Assembly: GCA_003971905.1 (NCBI GenBank)
Contig: RSEE01000011.1
Location: forward strand, 496,001 to 560,000
Origin: Moniliella sp. 'wahieum'
Taxonomy: Eukaryota > Basidiomycota > Moniliellomycetes > Moniliellales > Moniliellaceae
Direction of reading: 5' to 3'
Length of the DNA: 64,000 nt
The notes beneath the pieces are model-generated. The model did no database searches, had not been told where the DNA came from, and was given only the letters and a program-made list of their open reading frames with translations. Positions 19,241-30,782 of this stretch are shown here, one piece after another; within the stretch, counting starts at the first letter, position 1, and each line of letters begins with the position of its first letter. The translations under genes were made by a program, and so were the position numbers.

Positions 19241-21680
19241 ATGGCCACCCACCCGACTGCGCTCCAGGTGCGCCAGGCTCCCCCGCAAGCCCGCGGCATC
19301 GGCCTGGGCATTGCCTTGCCGCCGCCGCCGCACCACGCCCGCTGGTCCGTCGCAAGACGGTTACTTTTGACGAAACACACGACGTGCAAGAGTACCATCT
19401 CGAGTCCAGCTGTGCCACTTCTGCCACTGCTTCTTCCCAGTCCATTATCACTTCTCCACCCCCCATTCGGTCTGCCAACGGCGTCCCTCATCGCACCGCC
19501 TCCCTCTCCTCTCAACTGGATGCGTCCCACGACGATGGCACACCCGCTGACGAAGCAGCTGCCCGCATGACCTCTTCCCCTCCTTTGCGTCCCATCCATT
19601 CCCCCAGTCGCCCCATGCCACCACCCTTGGACACCAGTATGGACGCCACGCGTGTGCTGATGCTGGGCCCGCCCTCGTGTCCCCGAGCTGCGGGAGGAAA
19701 CACGGTCGCCCCAACCTAGTCCCACCCGCGTGTCTCACTTTGAACCGCCCGTCAGTCCGCTCGAGCGCATGATCCCGCGCCCGCCACGTGTGTCGGTGGG
19801 ATTGGGCGCGCTGGGAAAGGGGTTAGACTTGCCCTGGGCTCACGGTGACGAGGACGCATCCAGTTTCGGTCTTCCCTCTATCACTTCTTTCTTGTCAGAC
19901 ATGCCTGATGAGCCCGCCGAGGCGCATCGGGAGGCAGGGCGGACACCGCGTAGCCGCTCGGCCGAGTTGTTGGCCCAAGTCGCGGCCAAGCCACCGACAG
20001 TCGCGCCTCAAACGGTCGAAATGCCAGCAGAAGCGGCTCATTTGGAGGAGGGCCTCAAGGACGAGGTCCAACTGCCTGAGACACAAACAAGGCGGACACC
20101 AGTCGCCGAACTACCGCACCTCCCCCGTTTGTGTGACGCAGCTGAGAAAGAGTTTGGCTTTGGCCTGCAACGCGAGCTGAGCCGTATCCAGAAACAAGGT
20201 CCCAAGTATAAGATGCACCAACGAAAGACGATCTCCATCCGCGATACTTACCGTCCACCTGCACGTGCGAGAAGCCCGACCAAAATGGTACGTGTTGCGA
20301 GCCCCTGCCTTGCGGCAGGAACTGACTTTGTATGGGACAGATGGGAATCGCCGAATCGCCTGATGCCACCGCCTCCCCGTCTACAGCTTCAGCTGCGGTT
20401 TCGCCTTCGGCTCCAGTGTCGGCGCCGCTTCCCCAGGCAAAGTGTTTCTCCGTGTCGATTCTTTTACCGCGGCCGCATCGCTGCCGATCGAGGCTGAAAC
20501 CTACTTTGAGCTTCGGCTCGACAATGGTAAGAACAAGGTACAGACCAACCGTCGTTTTCCCCTTCGGCAGACCACGCTCTTAGGCCAAGAGTTTAGATGC
20601 AATACGCCCATGACCTAACGTTCCGGGTAGGACTGCAGCTACTTCCCCCGACCAATCCGCCTGATGTGCGGCAACCGCCGCTGCCACCGCCACCGTCATC
20701 GCAGCCGCACCCACAACGGACACCTTCACCGCACCGGTCTGCTAGTCCCGTTCGGTCGGCCCCCGTTCGGCCGGCTACCCCACCCCATACGGCTCCCGGC
20801 CCCCCAAGAAGGAAAAGTTCCTTTCCCGTCTCTTGCGCAGCCCTAAGAAGAAGGATAAGGAGGAAGAACGGAGGGACGTACCGTGCTGTCCGTCCCGCTC
20901 CTGCTGTTGCTGCCAAGGCCGCGACGTCCCCTCCGGAAGCGGCGTCACCCACGGCTTCTCGCTCCGAACATTCTCGGCCCAACAGGGCACGTGGGCCAAG
21001 TTGAGGTGACCTTTGATCCGTGGGCGGGCGAAGCGTTGGGAAAGCTGGTGCAGAAGCAAGTGACGCTCCGGCCTGGGTAAAAACTGATGGTCAGGCGCAG
21101 GACCAGGGCACCGACCGAGCCACGGGGAACGTTGCAGCTAAGTGTGTTCTTTGTGCCTTCTGTGCCGAGGGTGGGGGCGCGCATGCCTGGACGGATAAGC
21201 GAGTGCGAGGCCGGGATGCGCGCGGCCGAGAGGGAGAGCAAGGTCACGCTCAGTGGCATTTTGACCCAAGGAGGCACGGGTGGGGCGCCATGGCGGCGCA
21301 GACGGGTGGAACTGCGCGGGGGCCGATTGGTGGCGCGGAACGAAGTGACGCAGCGCACGGTGCTGGACATGAGTCTCGAAGCTGGGCGGGTGGAGGTGGG
21401 GGACGAAGAGGAGGCTGGGCTAGAGGGCGCCTTCGCGTGACAGCGGCGGGCAGACGGTGCAGCGTTCCTGGATCGGAGGCGGAGCGGGCGGGGTGGGGGC
21501 GCGAGAACGCTGGCCAGCGCGGTGGCCAGGCCGCTGCGCCATGTGGGCGCGCCAGACGTGGGCGGTGGCGAGGCGGTGCGGCAGGGCGAGAAGGGCGGAG
21601 AGAAGTGCTGGCCCCGGGCGACAAGCCGATGGCGAAGACCGCGAGCGCGCCCGCCCGCTCGCCGCCTGCCGCGCCTAGTA
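19241..21680 (+). CDS. BUD4: BUD4/anillin-like septation protein with C-terminal PH domain
   Basis: Probable septin-ring-associated scaffold of the Bud4/Int1/Mid2 family, acting at the bud neck or septum. An N-terminal RRKTVTFDETHDVQEYH motif matches the family's conserved FDE box (near 19350). The disordered middle contains PKYKMHQRKTISIRDTY. The anillin-homology (C2-like) part GKVFLRVDSF...LPIEAETYFELRLDNG...LLGQEF lies at 20435-20595, then VGQVEVTFDPW near 21000. The PH-type region runs near 21150-21420: GISECEAGM-like helix (RISECEAGMRAAE), VTLSGILTQGG, WRRRRVELRGGRLVARNEVT. The frame changes at least six times, so the exact end is approximate. ATG 19241 is the nearest start but is out of frame with the FDE motif. 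Tandem with the metal transporter. Confidence 0.75.
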
Positions 21681-21800
21681 GACGCGGGGAGCAGCGTGGT
21701 GAAACATGGAGTTGAAACATTGCAGATGGCCGCAGGCAGTCATAACTCCGATAGCCGATGGCGATTTTTCATCCATCGATGATTGGCTTCTCACAACACA

Positions 21801-23660
21801 ATGATGCGCACCGGGCCGGGCCAGTCGCGAGCGAGCGAGCTGGGCGCGGTGGGGACCACCCGATCCCATCACGCAGCCCGCCTTCCCACCGCCACGCCCG
21901 CCATGCTCAGGCCAGCCCCCATTCTGCCGCATCCACAGACACACAGCCTCTCCCCTCCTCCCTCGGGCCAGTCCCCCACCATCCGCCGGCCACCGCGCCC
22001 TGCCCCGTCCCCACGCGGGAGAAGGACCCCCCACCGCCCGTCTACCGACGCGACGCCCGCCCGCCTGGTCCGCACGACGCGCTCAGCTCATCTTCCTCGT
22101 CGTTGGTGCGCTCGGTCGTCGACCGTGGTCGCCCACCGCCTCGGGAGGGCTCTTTGGTCTCTTCCCCCGGCCGCCACTGCAATGCCTTGGCCCAGCCCAT
22201 CCCCTCACTTTCCGCACGCTTCCGCCACCATCCCACACGGAATACACCCCCCCGCCCTGGAGCTGGACGTGGAGTCTACACATCACTCAAGCTGCTTCTA
22301 CTCTGCGCCAACTGGCCTTGATGATGGCCATGGCCCCACCACAAACACGGTCACAGCCTCGAACACGCAACCGAACATGGCCATGACATGACCATGACCA
22401 TGGCCATGACCACCACCATCATTCAGGTCTGGCGGATTGATGCACCACCACACCATGCACCCTCGGATGCAGAGGCAGATCAGCTTCTGGGTGCCCTCAA
22501 GGGGAGCCAAGATCGAGGATCGCGGATTACGTTACTGGGCCTGCTTTCGAATGTGTGTGCGGCCAAGGGGGTGGCAGGTTGTATCTGCACTCGGCTGCGT
22601 TGGGCCGATCAGGTCACTCGATGAGCGATATGTTTGCCGATGTGGCCACGCTGTTTTTCTGGAAACTATCGCAACGGCCCCCGAACGAGATGTACCGCAC
22701 GGGTATGGCAAGTACGAAACGTTGGATCGCTGGGCGTGTCCCTTTCGCTCGTCGCTGGCGCAGTAGGCATTGGGGCAACAGTTACACCCTCTTGCTCGAT
22801 GCCTTGCCCCCATTGAGCATGCGCCAGCGGCATTGCAGGCCCTTGGTTCCTTCACTGGCGACCTGGCTCAATCGCAGCGCACGACCATGCGCACGGGCAC
22901 GAGCCGGAGTGCTCGATCCACGTGCTATCTGGTTTGCCCTGGCCAGCATTGGTGTGAAAGAGTGGTTGTACTATGCGACGCTCAAGGTGGCCAAGGAGGA
23001 GAACTCGAATGTGCTCGAGGCCAATGCGATGCACCATCGCTCCGACTCGCTTTCCAGCGGCATCACGGCGCTTGCTATCTTTGGATATGGGCCGGGTTCC
23101 GTCCTGGATCCGCTCGGGGGGCTGCTGGTGGCCGGGTTGATTGGCAAGCAAGGGTTTGACCTGTTCCTGGTTTCGATGGCCGAGTTGTCGGACCGCAGCG
23201 TACCCCAACCGGTGCTGAGCTCGCGAAGGGCCGTGCGCGGGTGGGCGCGGCAGCCCGAGAACGCGTCGTGGTCAAGGATGGCACGATTTGCGTGCGACCA
23301 GGAGCGGTGTCGACGTTTGTGGATCTGCGTCTGCAGTTGGCGGGTTGAAATTTGCTTGCAGCGCGCGGTGGGAGGTGCAGAGCGCAGTGCAGCAGGCCTG
23401 CATCGATTCGGTCAAGGGCGTCAAGGAGGTCCGCGTGTTGCTCGAACCGAGTGATCACCAGGCTCGTACCGGAACTGGGCGAGCCGCAACGCATCCGCAC
23501 CCTGCTTCTTCCGTCCCCTTGTCGTCCGCACGCCATTGCCATTGCCATCGTCTTCGGCTTTGCCTTCGTCGTCGCGGGCCCCCCCCCCGCCCTGTCCCCA
23601 GACCACCCACCTACGTCCTCCTCGAGCATGCCTCGGTCGCAGCAGGACGGCCATGCGTAA
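21801..23660 (+). CDS. CDF-family metal transporter, MMT1/2-like
   Basis: Cation diffusion facilitator that exchanges a divalent metal for protons. The MMT subfamily sits in the mitochondrial inner membrane in yeast. Visible blocks: a His-rich stretch (HDHGHDHHHHSGLAD, near 22400); ITLLGLLSNVC membrane helix; HSMSDMFADVATLFFWKLSQ with the HxxxD metal site; YGKYETL; then AIWFALASIGVKEWLYYATL and MHHRSDSLSSG with the second HxxxD site; DPLGGLLVAGLI; and the C-terminal domain VQSAVQQACIDSVKGVKEV. The frame changes about seven times. The N-terminal Arg/Pro-rich 150 residues could be a mitochondrial presequence, but the start (ATG 21801) is a guess, as is the end. Confidence 0.8.
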
Positions 23661-23698
23661 AATTGCCGTGCACGTTACAATGGGAGTGTGCTGACATA

Positions 23699-23716
23699 GC
23701 GTGACGCGTGACGAGG
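23699..23716. promoter_or_regulatory. TGACGCG heptamer array, two units
   Basis: GCGTGACGCGTGACGAGG, two 7-nt units, in the spacer before the PEF gene. It resembles the TAACGAG units at 54877. Confidence 0.35.
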
Positions 23717-23911
23717 TGTCTGCTGGCAGAAAGAGCAGGAGGCATGCCTGGCTGCCTTCTTGCCTCCTCCGAGCGTAGATCAGATGCAAGAACAGATTGC
23801 AGCTCAATCTGAACTCTGAAATGTGAAGCTGGATGCCATGCCCAGCCACGTGCTTCCATCCGGTGGACGTACGTGTCCAGTAGCCATGGACCATCAACCA
23901 ATGCTGTGGCG

Positions 23912-23928
23912 TGATGCATGATGATGAT
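23912..23928. promoter_or_regulatory. TGATGCA heptamer array
   Basis: TGATGCATGATGATGAT, about 140-150 bases upstream of the PEF gene ATG. Confidence 0.45.
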
Positions 23929-24063
23929 AAGGCTGGCGGGCGGCCGCAGACGTTGTGCTGGGCAGAAGGCAGCGCCCCGCAGCCCCCGTCCAAGCCAGGC
24001 CAGCACTCGTCTGATTCGGAGCGCGTGGTGCCTATCCCTCCACCACCAACTGCCTCCATCCTC

Positions 24064-25134
24064 ATGAGCTACGGCGGCTACGGTGCTCCTCAGGGCTACG
24101 GCGGCTATGGCGGTGCGCCGCAACAGGCTACGGCGCCCGCAGCAGCAGGGCTATGGCGCTCCGCAACAGCAGGGCTATGGCGCCCGCAGCAGCAGGGCTA
24201 TGGCGCTCCGCAACAGCAGGGCTATGGCGCTCCGCAACAGCAGGGCTATGGCGCTCCCCCGCCCACTCAAGCCTATGGTGCTCCTTCGCAAACTCAAGGT
24301 TATGGAGCCCCTTCGGGCTATGGTGGTAAGTTCAACTTGTACACGCTCCGCGCGAACGAGTGCGGTATGTTCGGCCCTAACCCCTCTTTCCGCCTCCAGC
24401 TGGTCGGCCGCAGGTGTTAATGCGCAATCCGGCCCTCCTCCCGGCGCCGACCCTAAGCTCTGGTATGTCTCTGTCGACTTCCTTCTCTTGTACCACCCAG
24501 CTAACTTGTCGCAGGGGCTGGTTTTCTGCAGTCGACCGAGACCACAGTGGGACGATTGGTGCGACGGAGCTGCAGCAGGCGCTTGTCAATGGTGACTGGA
24601 GCCCGTTTGACTTGGACACGGTCAAGCTTCTTCTGACGATGCACGATGCGGATCGGTCGGGGGTGCTGTCGTTCCAAGAGTTTGTCAGCCTTTTCCAGTA
24701 TGTGCCCTCTCCTTCTCGCCTCGTTCGACGCTGGCTAACCACGACTCGGACGCAGGTATATCGAACAGTGGCAAGCTATCTTCCGCCAGTCGGACCGCGA
24801 TGGCAGTGGGGCTATTGACCAAGCCGAGCTGGGTAATGCGTTGAACAAATTTGGTTTCTTCCTCTCGCCGCAGCTGCTGCACTTGGTTGTAGCCAAGTAC
24901 GCGAAGAATGGACCTGCTGGCGCCTCGGCCCAGCAGGGCATCACTTTTGATCATTTTGTTCGCACGTGCGTCGCCATCCGCTCCCTTACCCAGGGCTTCC
25001 AGAAGTATGATCCTGAGCGGCGCGGGTCTGCAACGCTGTCGTACCAACAGTTCCTTGAATTGGGTGCGTCTTTCTGTCCCCCTTCCTGACTTTTGCTAAC
25101 TCGACTGGTTGGGACAGCGCTTTCGGCTCCCTAA
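24064..25134 (+). CDS. PEF1: Penta-EF-hand calcium-binding protein
   Basis: ALG-2/Pef1-like calcium sensor. The N-terminal tail is built from GYGAPQQQ repeats (MSYGGYGAPQGYGGYGG...). EF-hands follow: DRDHSGTIGATEL, DADRSGVLSFQEF, DRDGSGAIDQAEL, then a degenerate fourth (ITFDHFVRTCV) and fifth (YDPERRGSATLSY). The protein ends LELALSAP. Four introns restore the frame: 24326-24413, 24463-24514, 24698-24755 and 25064-25117, with CTAAC/CTAAC-like branches. Each junction is supported by family alignment (YGG/VNAQ, LW/GWF, FQ/YIEQW, LEL/ALSAP). Within the GYGAPQQQ array the frame slips and returns, giving a short ATAPAAAGLWRSATAGLW stretch, probably two compensating indels. Confidence 0.92.
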
Positions 25135-25291
25135 GACATAGCGTCATACCTTTTTTTCTCCGCCCCTGGCCGGGCAAAGGTAGTGAATGTAAATGCACGC
25201 TCTGCCCCCTTCTAATCTGAGAAATTACAAGGAAAAGTTGTGCTGTAGATTGCCCTTTACGCTCCCAGTTTCTGGTCCAACCCCTCTTTCG

Positions 25292-25780
25292 TCAGCAGCG
25301 CTCGGCGTCTTCTTCCCCACGTACATCCACCACCTTGTGAACGTCGGACGTAGTCGCAAACTGGGACAAGGCCGATGCGTACAGCGTCGACAGCGCCACA
25401 GGTGACGTGGTCGGTTGCCAGTTGATCAGCACCAGAGGCTGCTTGGCGTCAGCTATGCGTCATGACCAAGGAAATAGGACATACAAAAGATACACGCCCG
25501 TCCTTGTGGTTGAGTTTGTAAGAGTACACAACGAAGCGCGGCGAGTTCTTGGATGCGGTCAGTGTCGGCAGGTAGTGCGCCCAAAACGGAAAACGTACCT
25601 CGGGTAGCTCCTCCGCGAGCTCGTCCGGCGTAACACCATCCAGTGTGTCCTCAATGTCGAGCGTGAGGGTCTTCTTGTCGATCTTGAGCACCACAGCGGT
25701 ATCGCCAGCATGGCTTTGCGGTAGCGGAACTTCTTGAGCTCAGCCTTGACTGACTCGGGGATGTCGACGGTGGTGGACAT
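25292..25780 (-). CDS. GMF1: Glia maturation factor (ADF-H domain), Arp2/3 debranching factor
   Basis: Small actin-regulatory protein (yeast Aim7/Gmf1) that binds Arp2/3 and promotes branch removal. Starts MSTTVDIPESVKAELKKFRY at 25780. The core is VVLKIDKKTLTLDIEDTLDG, ELAEELPE, NSPRFVVYSYKLNHKDGRVS and PLVLINWQPTTSPV, ending KVVDVRGEEDAERC. Two introns: 25548-25598 (51 nt, GTACGT...AAG) and 25439-25494 (56 nt, GTATGT...CAG). One frame change after KAM (near 25710) precedes GDTAVVLKID. The C-terminus is slightly short against the family's EDLTEEWL ending. Divergent from the DDB1-like gene with a 220-bp shared promoter. Confidence 0.88.
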
Positions 25781-26001
25781 GGTGGTGGGCCGGGAGGAGC
25801 GAGGGAGCGCGATAAAGCCCATCCACCACCTCCCATATGGCCCCAGCAACGACGCCCGCATCCAGCGCCGCTGACATAATGCGCAACCGCCTGTCTGACC
25901 AGCACCGCCAGCTGTGGGACACTGGACAACTTCCCAGCGGAGGTGCACACGCCCATCCGCCGTTTCCACCGCCGCCCCTCTCCTTCGCCCACATACCCGC
26001 C

Positions 26002-29000
26002 ATGTTCGTGGTAGCCGAGTGTTCGAGTCCCAGGCAGCACACTCGTCCGCTGTCGTGCTCGACTTCCTGCCCGGCCGCCCCGCCGTCCTGGCCGTGGCCA
26101 AAAAAGACCAGATCGATCTGCTGGCGCTGCCCGATGCTCTGTCCCCCCGCCCCACTCCCGCCGACCCTGCTCCTGCGCTTCTCTCCCTCGTCACGACAAT
26201 CCCCGTCGTTGGTTCCATAATCTCCTTCCGTCCGGTCTTGGGCCCCGGCATGGCCAGCTGCGCTCTGCTTCTCCTCGTCGACCCAGGGGAGGAGCATCTA
26301 TTGGTCGTGACAGCCGAGCGGGCGGAAGTGCCGACTGGCTACCGGTTCAACGTCCAATCCAATGTCGACCTCAGCTTGGCCTCGTCAGTGCCTGCGCAAT
26401 CGGCGGTGGGCATGTGGATCGACAGGAACCTTGGTTCCCTGCGTGGGGGAATACCAGCCATGACCATGCCCACGTGGCCGTCTACACCCGGTCGCGCATC
26501 TTGCGTTTCCTGCCACTCAACTGGGATCCGACCGATTGCTGGGACCCGAGGGCAAAGTCGAGTTCGCCTTTCCCCATGCGGATGTGATCTCCATTACTCC
26601 GCTCTACCGCTCTTCTCTGGAGGAACCGGCGATGTACGCGGTGCTTGGCATTTCCTCTCGCATTGACGACAATCCCATTGGCACTGGACCACAAGGCCTG
26701 CCTGTCCTCTTCTTCATCACTCTTCGTCCTGAGGAAGGCAAATCCAAAAAAGACGTGAGCGCCATTGTTGTTCCTGAACGCTGGGGTGGCTCGCTCGAGG
26801 AGTCCCCCAACATGTCCGGCCCAAAGGAATCACTAATGGCCGGGTTCAAGCCAAAGAATGGGAGCCAGTCCCAGAAGAACAAGGGCAAAGAACCTGCCCC
26901 GCTGGATCCCGAACAAGTGGCTTGGAACGAGGCGCATGTACCTCTGGAACGCTCTGAAGCGCTGACCGCCCACTTGGTCCTATCCCTGCCACTTGAAATG
27001 GGCGGCGGAGTTGCAGTATTTACGGAATCGGCCGTGTTGTACGTCTCGCCTCCCGAGGGACATTCCTCTTCTCCTGCACGCGAGAAGCGGAAACGGGGTG
27101 GGAAAGGGAAAGATCCTAGCGGCCGCGGCCACAAAAGCCAACAGTGATCAAGGCAGCCCTCAGCTCTCCAGTGCAGGTCGTTGCTGCCACTCCGCTTGAT
27201 CTGGGGAGTGCTCCAGGGCACGTTGTCTTCTCCAGTCGTGCAGGGGACCTTTATATTATTCGCCTTCATATGGACGGGCCAAGTACGTTCGATGGACGTC
27301 TCGTGGGCAGGAAGTGGGAGCAAACCCGCTGGTCCCGATGGCCTTACGCATTTGGGAGAGGTTTGTCCACATCGCTTCTGTATCGGGAGATGTGATGGTG
27401 GTGCAGCTTGCGATTGCACCCCTTACACCTACACCTGCAACAAAGGGGAAGCAAAAGGCTGGCACTTCCTCGAGAAGTATACGTGCACAGTAGTGCAGCG
27501 CTGGCCCCAGATTGGTCCGGTGATAGATATGACCGTGGCGGGGTCACGAGAAGAGCCCACGGGCAAAAGTGGCCGAGCCTATAGGAAGGGATTTGACATC
27601 GAGCGGATCATCACCGCTTCCGGTACGAATCGTCCGGGTCCATTCGTACCATCCGGCGTGGCCTTTCGGTCCTCCCTATTTACCGAGTGGACTTTACCGA
27701 CCAACCGAGTAGGCAGCAGTGGCTCTTGCACCAATCAAAGCCGGAGAGATTCTCGTGCGCAACACTCAAGGGATTGCCACTGGTTCCTCCTTGGCACGGG
27801 TGGGGCGCGCAACGTGACCCCGTTCATGGGACCTTTGGGGGCCGATCCCTTCCTCACGGTGCTCAGCTGCAGTCAAACTCGCGTCCTAATCACCCCGATC
27901 AGCAATTGGCCATGCTCGTGACTCGGAAGCTGGTCTGCGTGGTGGACGTGGACAGCATTTCAACGGAGGAAGCAGCGGTGCTCCAGAGTTACATGCCCTT
28001 TGGATCGCAGCGTACGTCTCGGTCGCCACTGTCAGTGAAGAGGGCGGATCGTGTTGGCCTCAAGCGGAGCCGATTCCCGGTATCAGTCCCAGTGCAGACT
28101 CTGAAATGGACTTGGCAAGAGGGATTTGTCCCAGTGGCCTCCCTCACATCTGCTCCCGTCAGTGCCCTCGCTCTCTCTCCTCCAGGTCAAGAGGAAGGCT
28201 GGTGGTCATCGGCACATGGGCTGAGACGGAACAAGTAAAGATCATCAACTTTGGGCGAAGACAGGACGCCACCCCACCCACCCCACGTTCGTGACTTTTT
28301 CCTCGCTCCGCCTTCACGTGTCCACATAGTTATGGGGATGACGATTGCCCGCTAGATTGTACACCTATGCGGCCAATGAGCCTGCTGCTACACCAGTTTC
28401 AGGACGGCAAAGGTCTTGTTCTCCTCACGGCCGGGCCGGATGGGATGGTGCACTACGCCCCGCTGCACCTGGCCTTCCCTGCTTGGAGGAAGCGAGTGCG
28501 TACTGGACGTCAGTCCCAATCGGAAAGCGTGAGGTCCACCTGAGCTCACTCCTTCTTCCGGGCGGGAGAAGTGGAGTGTTATTGGTCAAACCGACCTATC
28601 GCCGCATATGCTCACCTGGCCTCGCCACCCTCCCACGGTAAACGACCAAGGCTGGACGGGTGTGCCGGCACTCAATGTCCACGCGGTCGATTCCGAAGCC
28701 GAATATGCTACGATGGTGTCCAACGAGGTTGATCCAGTGGCAGCGATCTTTACCATGGACTGTTGTGTCTTTATCGGTGGGGTAATGTAGAGCCATGGAG
28801 TGTGCACACGTTGCCATTGGGCGACAATCAACCAGTGTGTCTCCAATACACCGACGAGGGGCTGGCTGTCGGTACTTGGCCTTCCTCCGTTTGGCTCACG
28901 ATCCGGAAACCCACCGATCGAGGGCGACCCAGCCTCATCCACAACGGATCGTACAAACCGTTCAAACCCGTCCAACGGGAGGACCTCATGGCAGCTTGCT

Positions 29001-30622
29001 TTGTTCCAGCCCAACCGGTATGGTGACATTACGACCCCTCGACGGTGATTCCTTTGGCACCGTGGGAGCGGCCCAATGCCCTTTTGCGCTTCAAAGGCCT
29101 AAAGGGTGAACGGTATCTGGTGGTGGGTACTGGCTTATGCGCCCCCACCAAACCGAAGTGACTGAGGGCCGGCTCACTTCTTTTACCTTCGACGGCCCTC
29201 TTGGCGGAATGCCTCTGTGTTCAGTCATGCAGCGAGGGAAACGTGTTTGCCCTGAGTGGGAACAAACCTGTTGGTCGCGCACAACGGCGCTGTTTCCTCG
29301 ATCCTGGTGCATAGTGGAACAAGACCGTCGTGCGGGGGAAATGGCACTCGTCTTATCTGGCCACCAGCCTCTCACCATTTACACCAACAGTCGGTCCAAA
29401 TGTCCGGACATATCCGACGAAGACATCCATTCCATTCGTGTCCTAGCGGCCAAGCAGCGGTTACCAACGTATTCTTGCGGGCGGATGCCATACGGAAGAT
29501 ATGTACTCTTTTGGGGAGGGGTCGGACGACTCGGAGGTCGACGAGGACGAAATGTTTTCGCAAAGGTCGCACGGAAGCTGCGGTTATGACCCGATATCGA
29601 GAGAATGACGCGGACACAATGCTCTGTTGGTCGGGGACGCAATGCGGTCGTTGACGGTGCTGCGGGTAGAGTCAGGAGGTTCTGCGCCAAGAAGCTACCG
29701 ATTCCAGCCCGTATGGACCAATGCGGTGGGCCACGCCGACTTTTACGCAGACGTACGTTTCCTCGGATGCGAGGGAAATCTGCTGCTCTCGCACCGCCCC
29801 GTAAAAGCCAAGTTGAGGAGATCCCCTTGTGCCGCCGAAAAAGGCCATATAGCCTCGATTGCTGGCAGTACGCGGGCAGCGTGCGTTGGAGGAAACATGG
29901 TGTTCGACTCGACGGTGCAGCACATCTCCGATTTAACTACGGCGACGTGGTCAACACCTTTTCCCGAGGTACGTGTTTTGGTAACCTCAGAGGACCCACT
30001 TAACGGAGGGCTGACTTGTGCGTGCTACATAGACCTTCCTCTCTCCTTCATCTCCAAGTATCTTACCGCGTCCCGCCCAGTTTGCGCTGGGTGACATGGA
30101 CTTGGATGAGATGCAAGTTGACACTTTGACGGGGACCCTTCCCGCCTTCAGATTGAGCTGCAACGTACCATGCCATGCGCAAACAAGTGCGCGAGTTCGG
30201 TCCTCGATCGCTTGTCCCGCTGGAGTGGATGGAAACCAAAACCCTTGAGCCTGTTTCCACCGCTGGCGGGGCGCTGGGCCTGATGCAAAGTGGATGGCGA
30301 AGGGACGGTGCTGCTGCGCGCATTGGAATATGCGCTGGCCCAGATGCCGCACATCGGCAACAAGACGTATGCCCAGTGGCGCTACCCGAACCCGAGTCCT
30401 ACGGGCGTGCTAGACTACAACTTGCTGAAGCGTTCCTGTCCCTGCCAGAGGCCGATCAAACGCTTGCTGCGCGGTGAGTTGGGGCAAAATGGCAGCGAGG
30501 ATTGGCGATCGATCAAGGTGCCCCGAACGTATTGGCATCGCTGGTTCGTTCACTTGCTCCCTAGAGCTTCCCGCTTTGCGCTTTCACTGGCGACGAACAC
30601 GGCTGCTGGCCCGTTTTGGTAG
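26002..30622 (+). CDS. DDB1: DDB1/CPSF-A family beta-propeller protein, heavily frame-disrupted
   Basis: Triple-beta-propeller protein. DDB1 is the CUL4 ligase adaptor; the sister proteins are CPSF160 and SF3B3. The N-terminus MFVVAE then VFESQAAHSSAVVLDF, LAVAKKDQIDLLALPDALS and FRPVLGPGMASCALLLLVD. The middle: LVLSLPLEMGGGVAVFTE, GHVVFSSRAGDLYIIRLHMD, GPVIDMTVA. Distal: LLLHQFQDGKGLVLLTAGPD; then TMLVGDAMRSLTVLRVESG with RSYRFQPVWTNAV, matching DDB1's LVGDLMRS and the FNPNW block; GDVVNTFSRG matches GDVVNVFCHG; LDYNLLKRFLSLPE matches the C-terminal helix. These last blocks favour DDB1 over CPSF160 or SF3B3. 26.5-27.15 kb is open, but from 27.15 kb on the frame changes roughly every 100-250 bases, the worst in the window. 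No introns were placed with confidence. Confidence 0.7.
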
Positions 30623-30782
30623 AACACCATATTCCCAATGTATCTCCGGGTGAGGTCGGGCATGTTCCATGTTGGCTGGGTGTGTGTGGTTTGTCCCACA
30701 GCGTATATATATATTTCGTTCGACAGTACGTTCTGCGAGGCTACAGGGTGAAGAGATCCATCAACACCGTGTAAGCTATTTC

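Noticed and set aside
22374-22440. Non-coding ATGACC microsatellite
   Set aside because: In one frame it codes the His/Asp-rich loop expected at this place in a CDF transporter.
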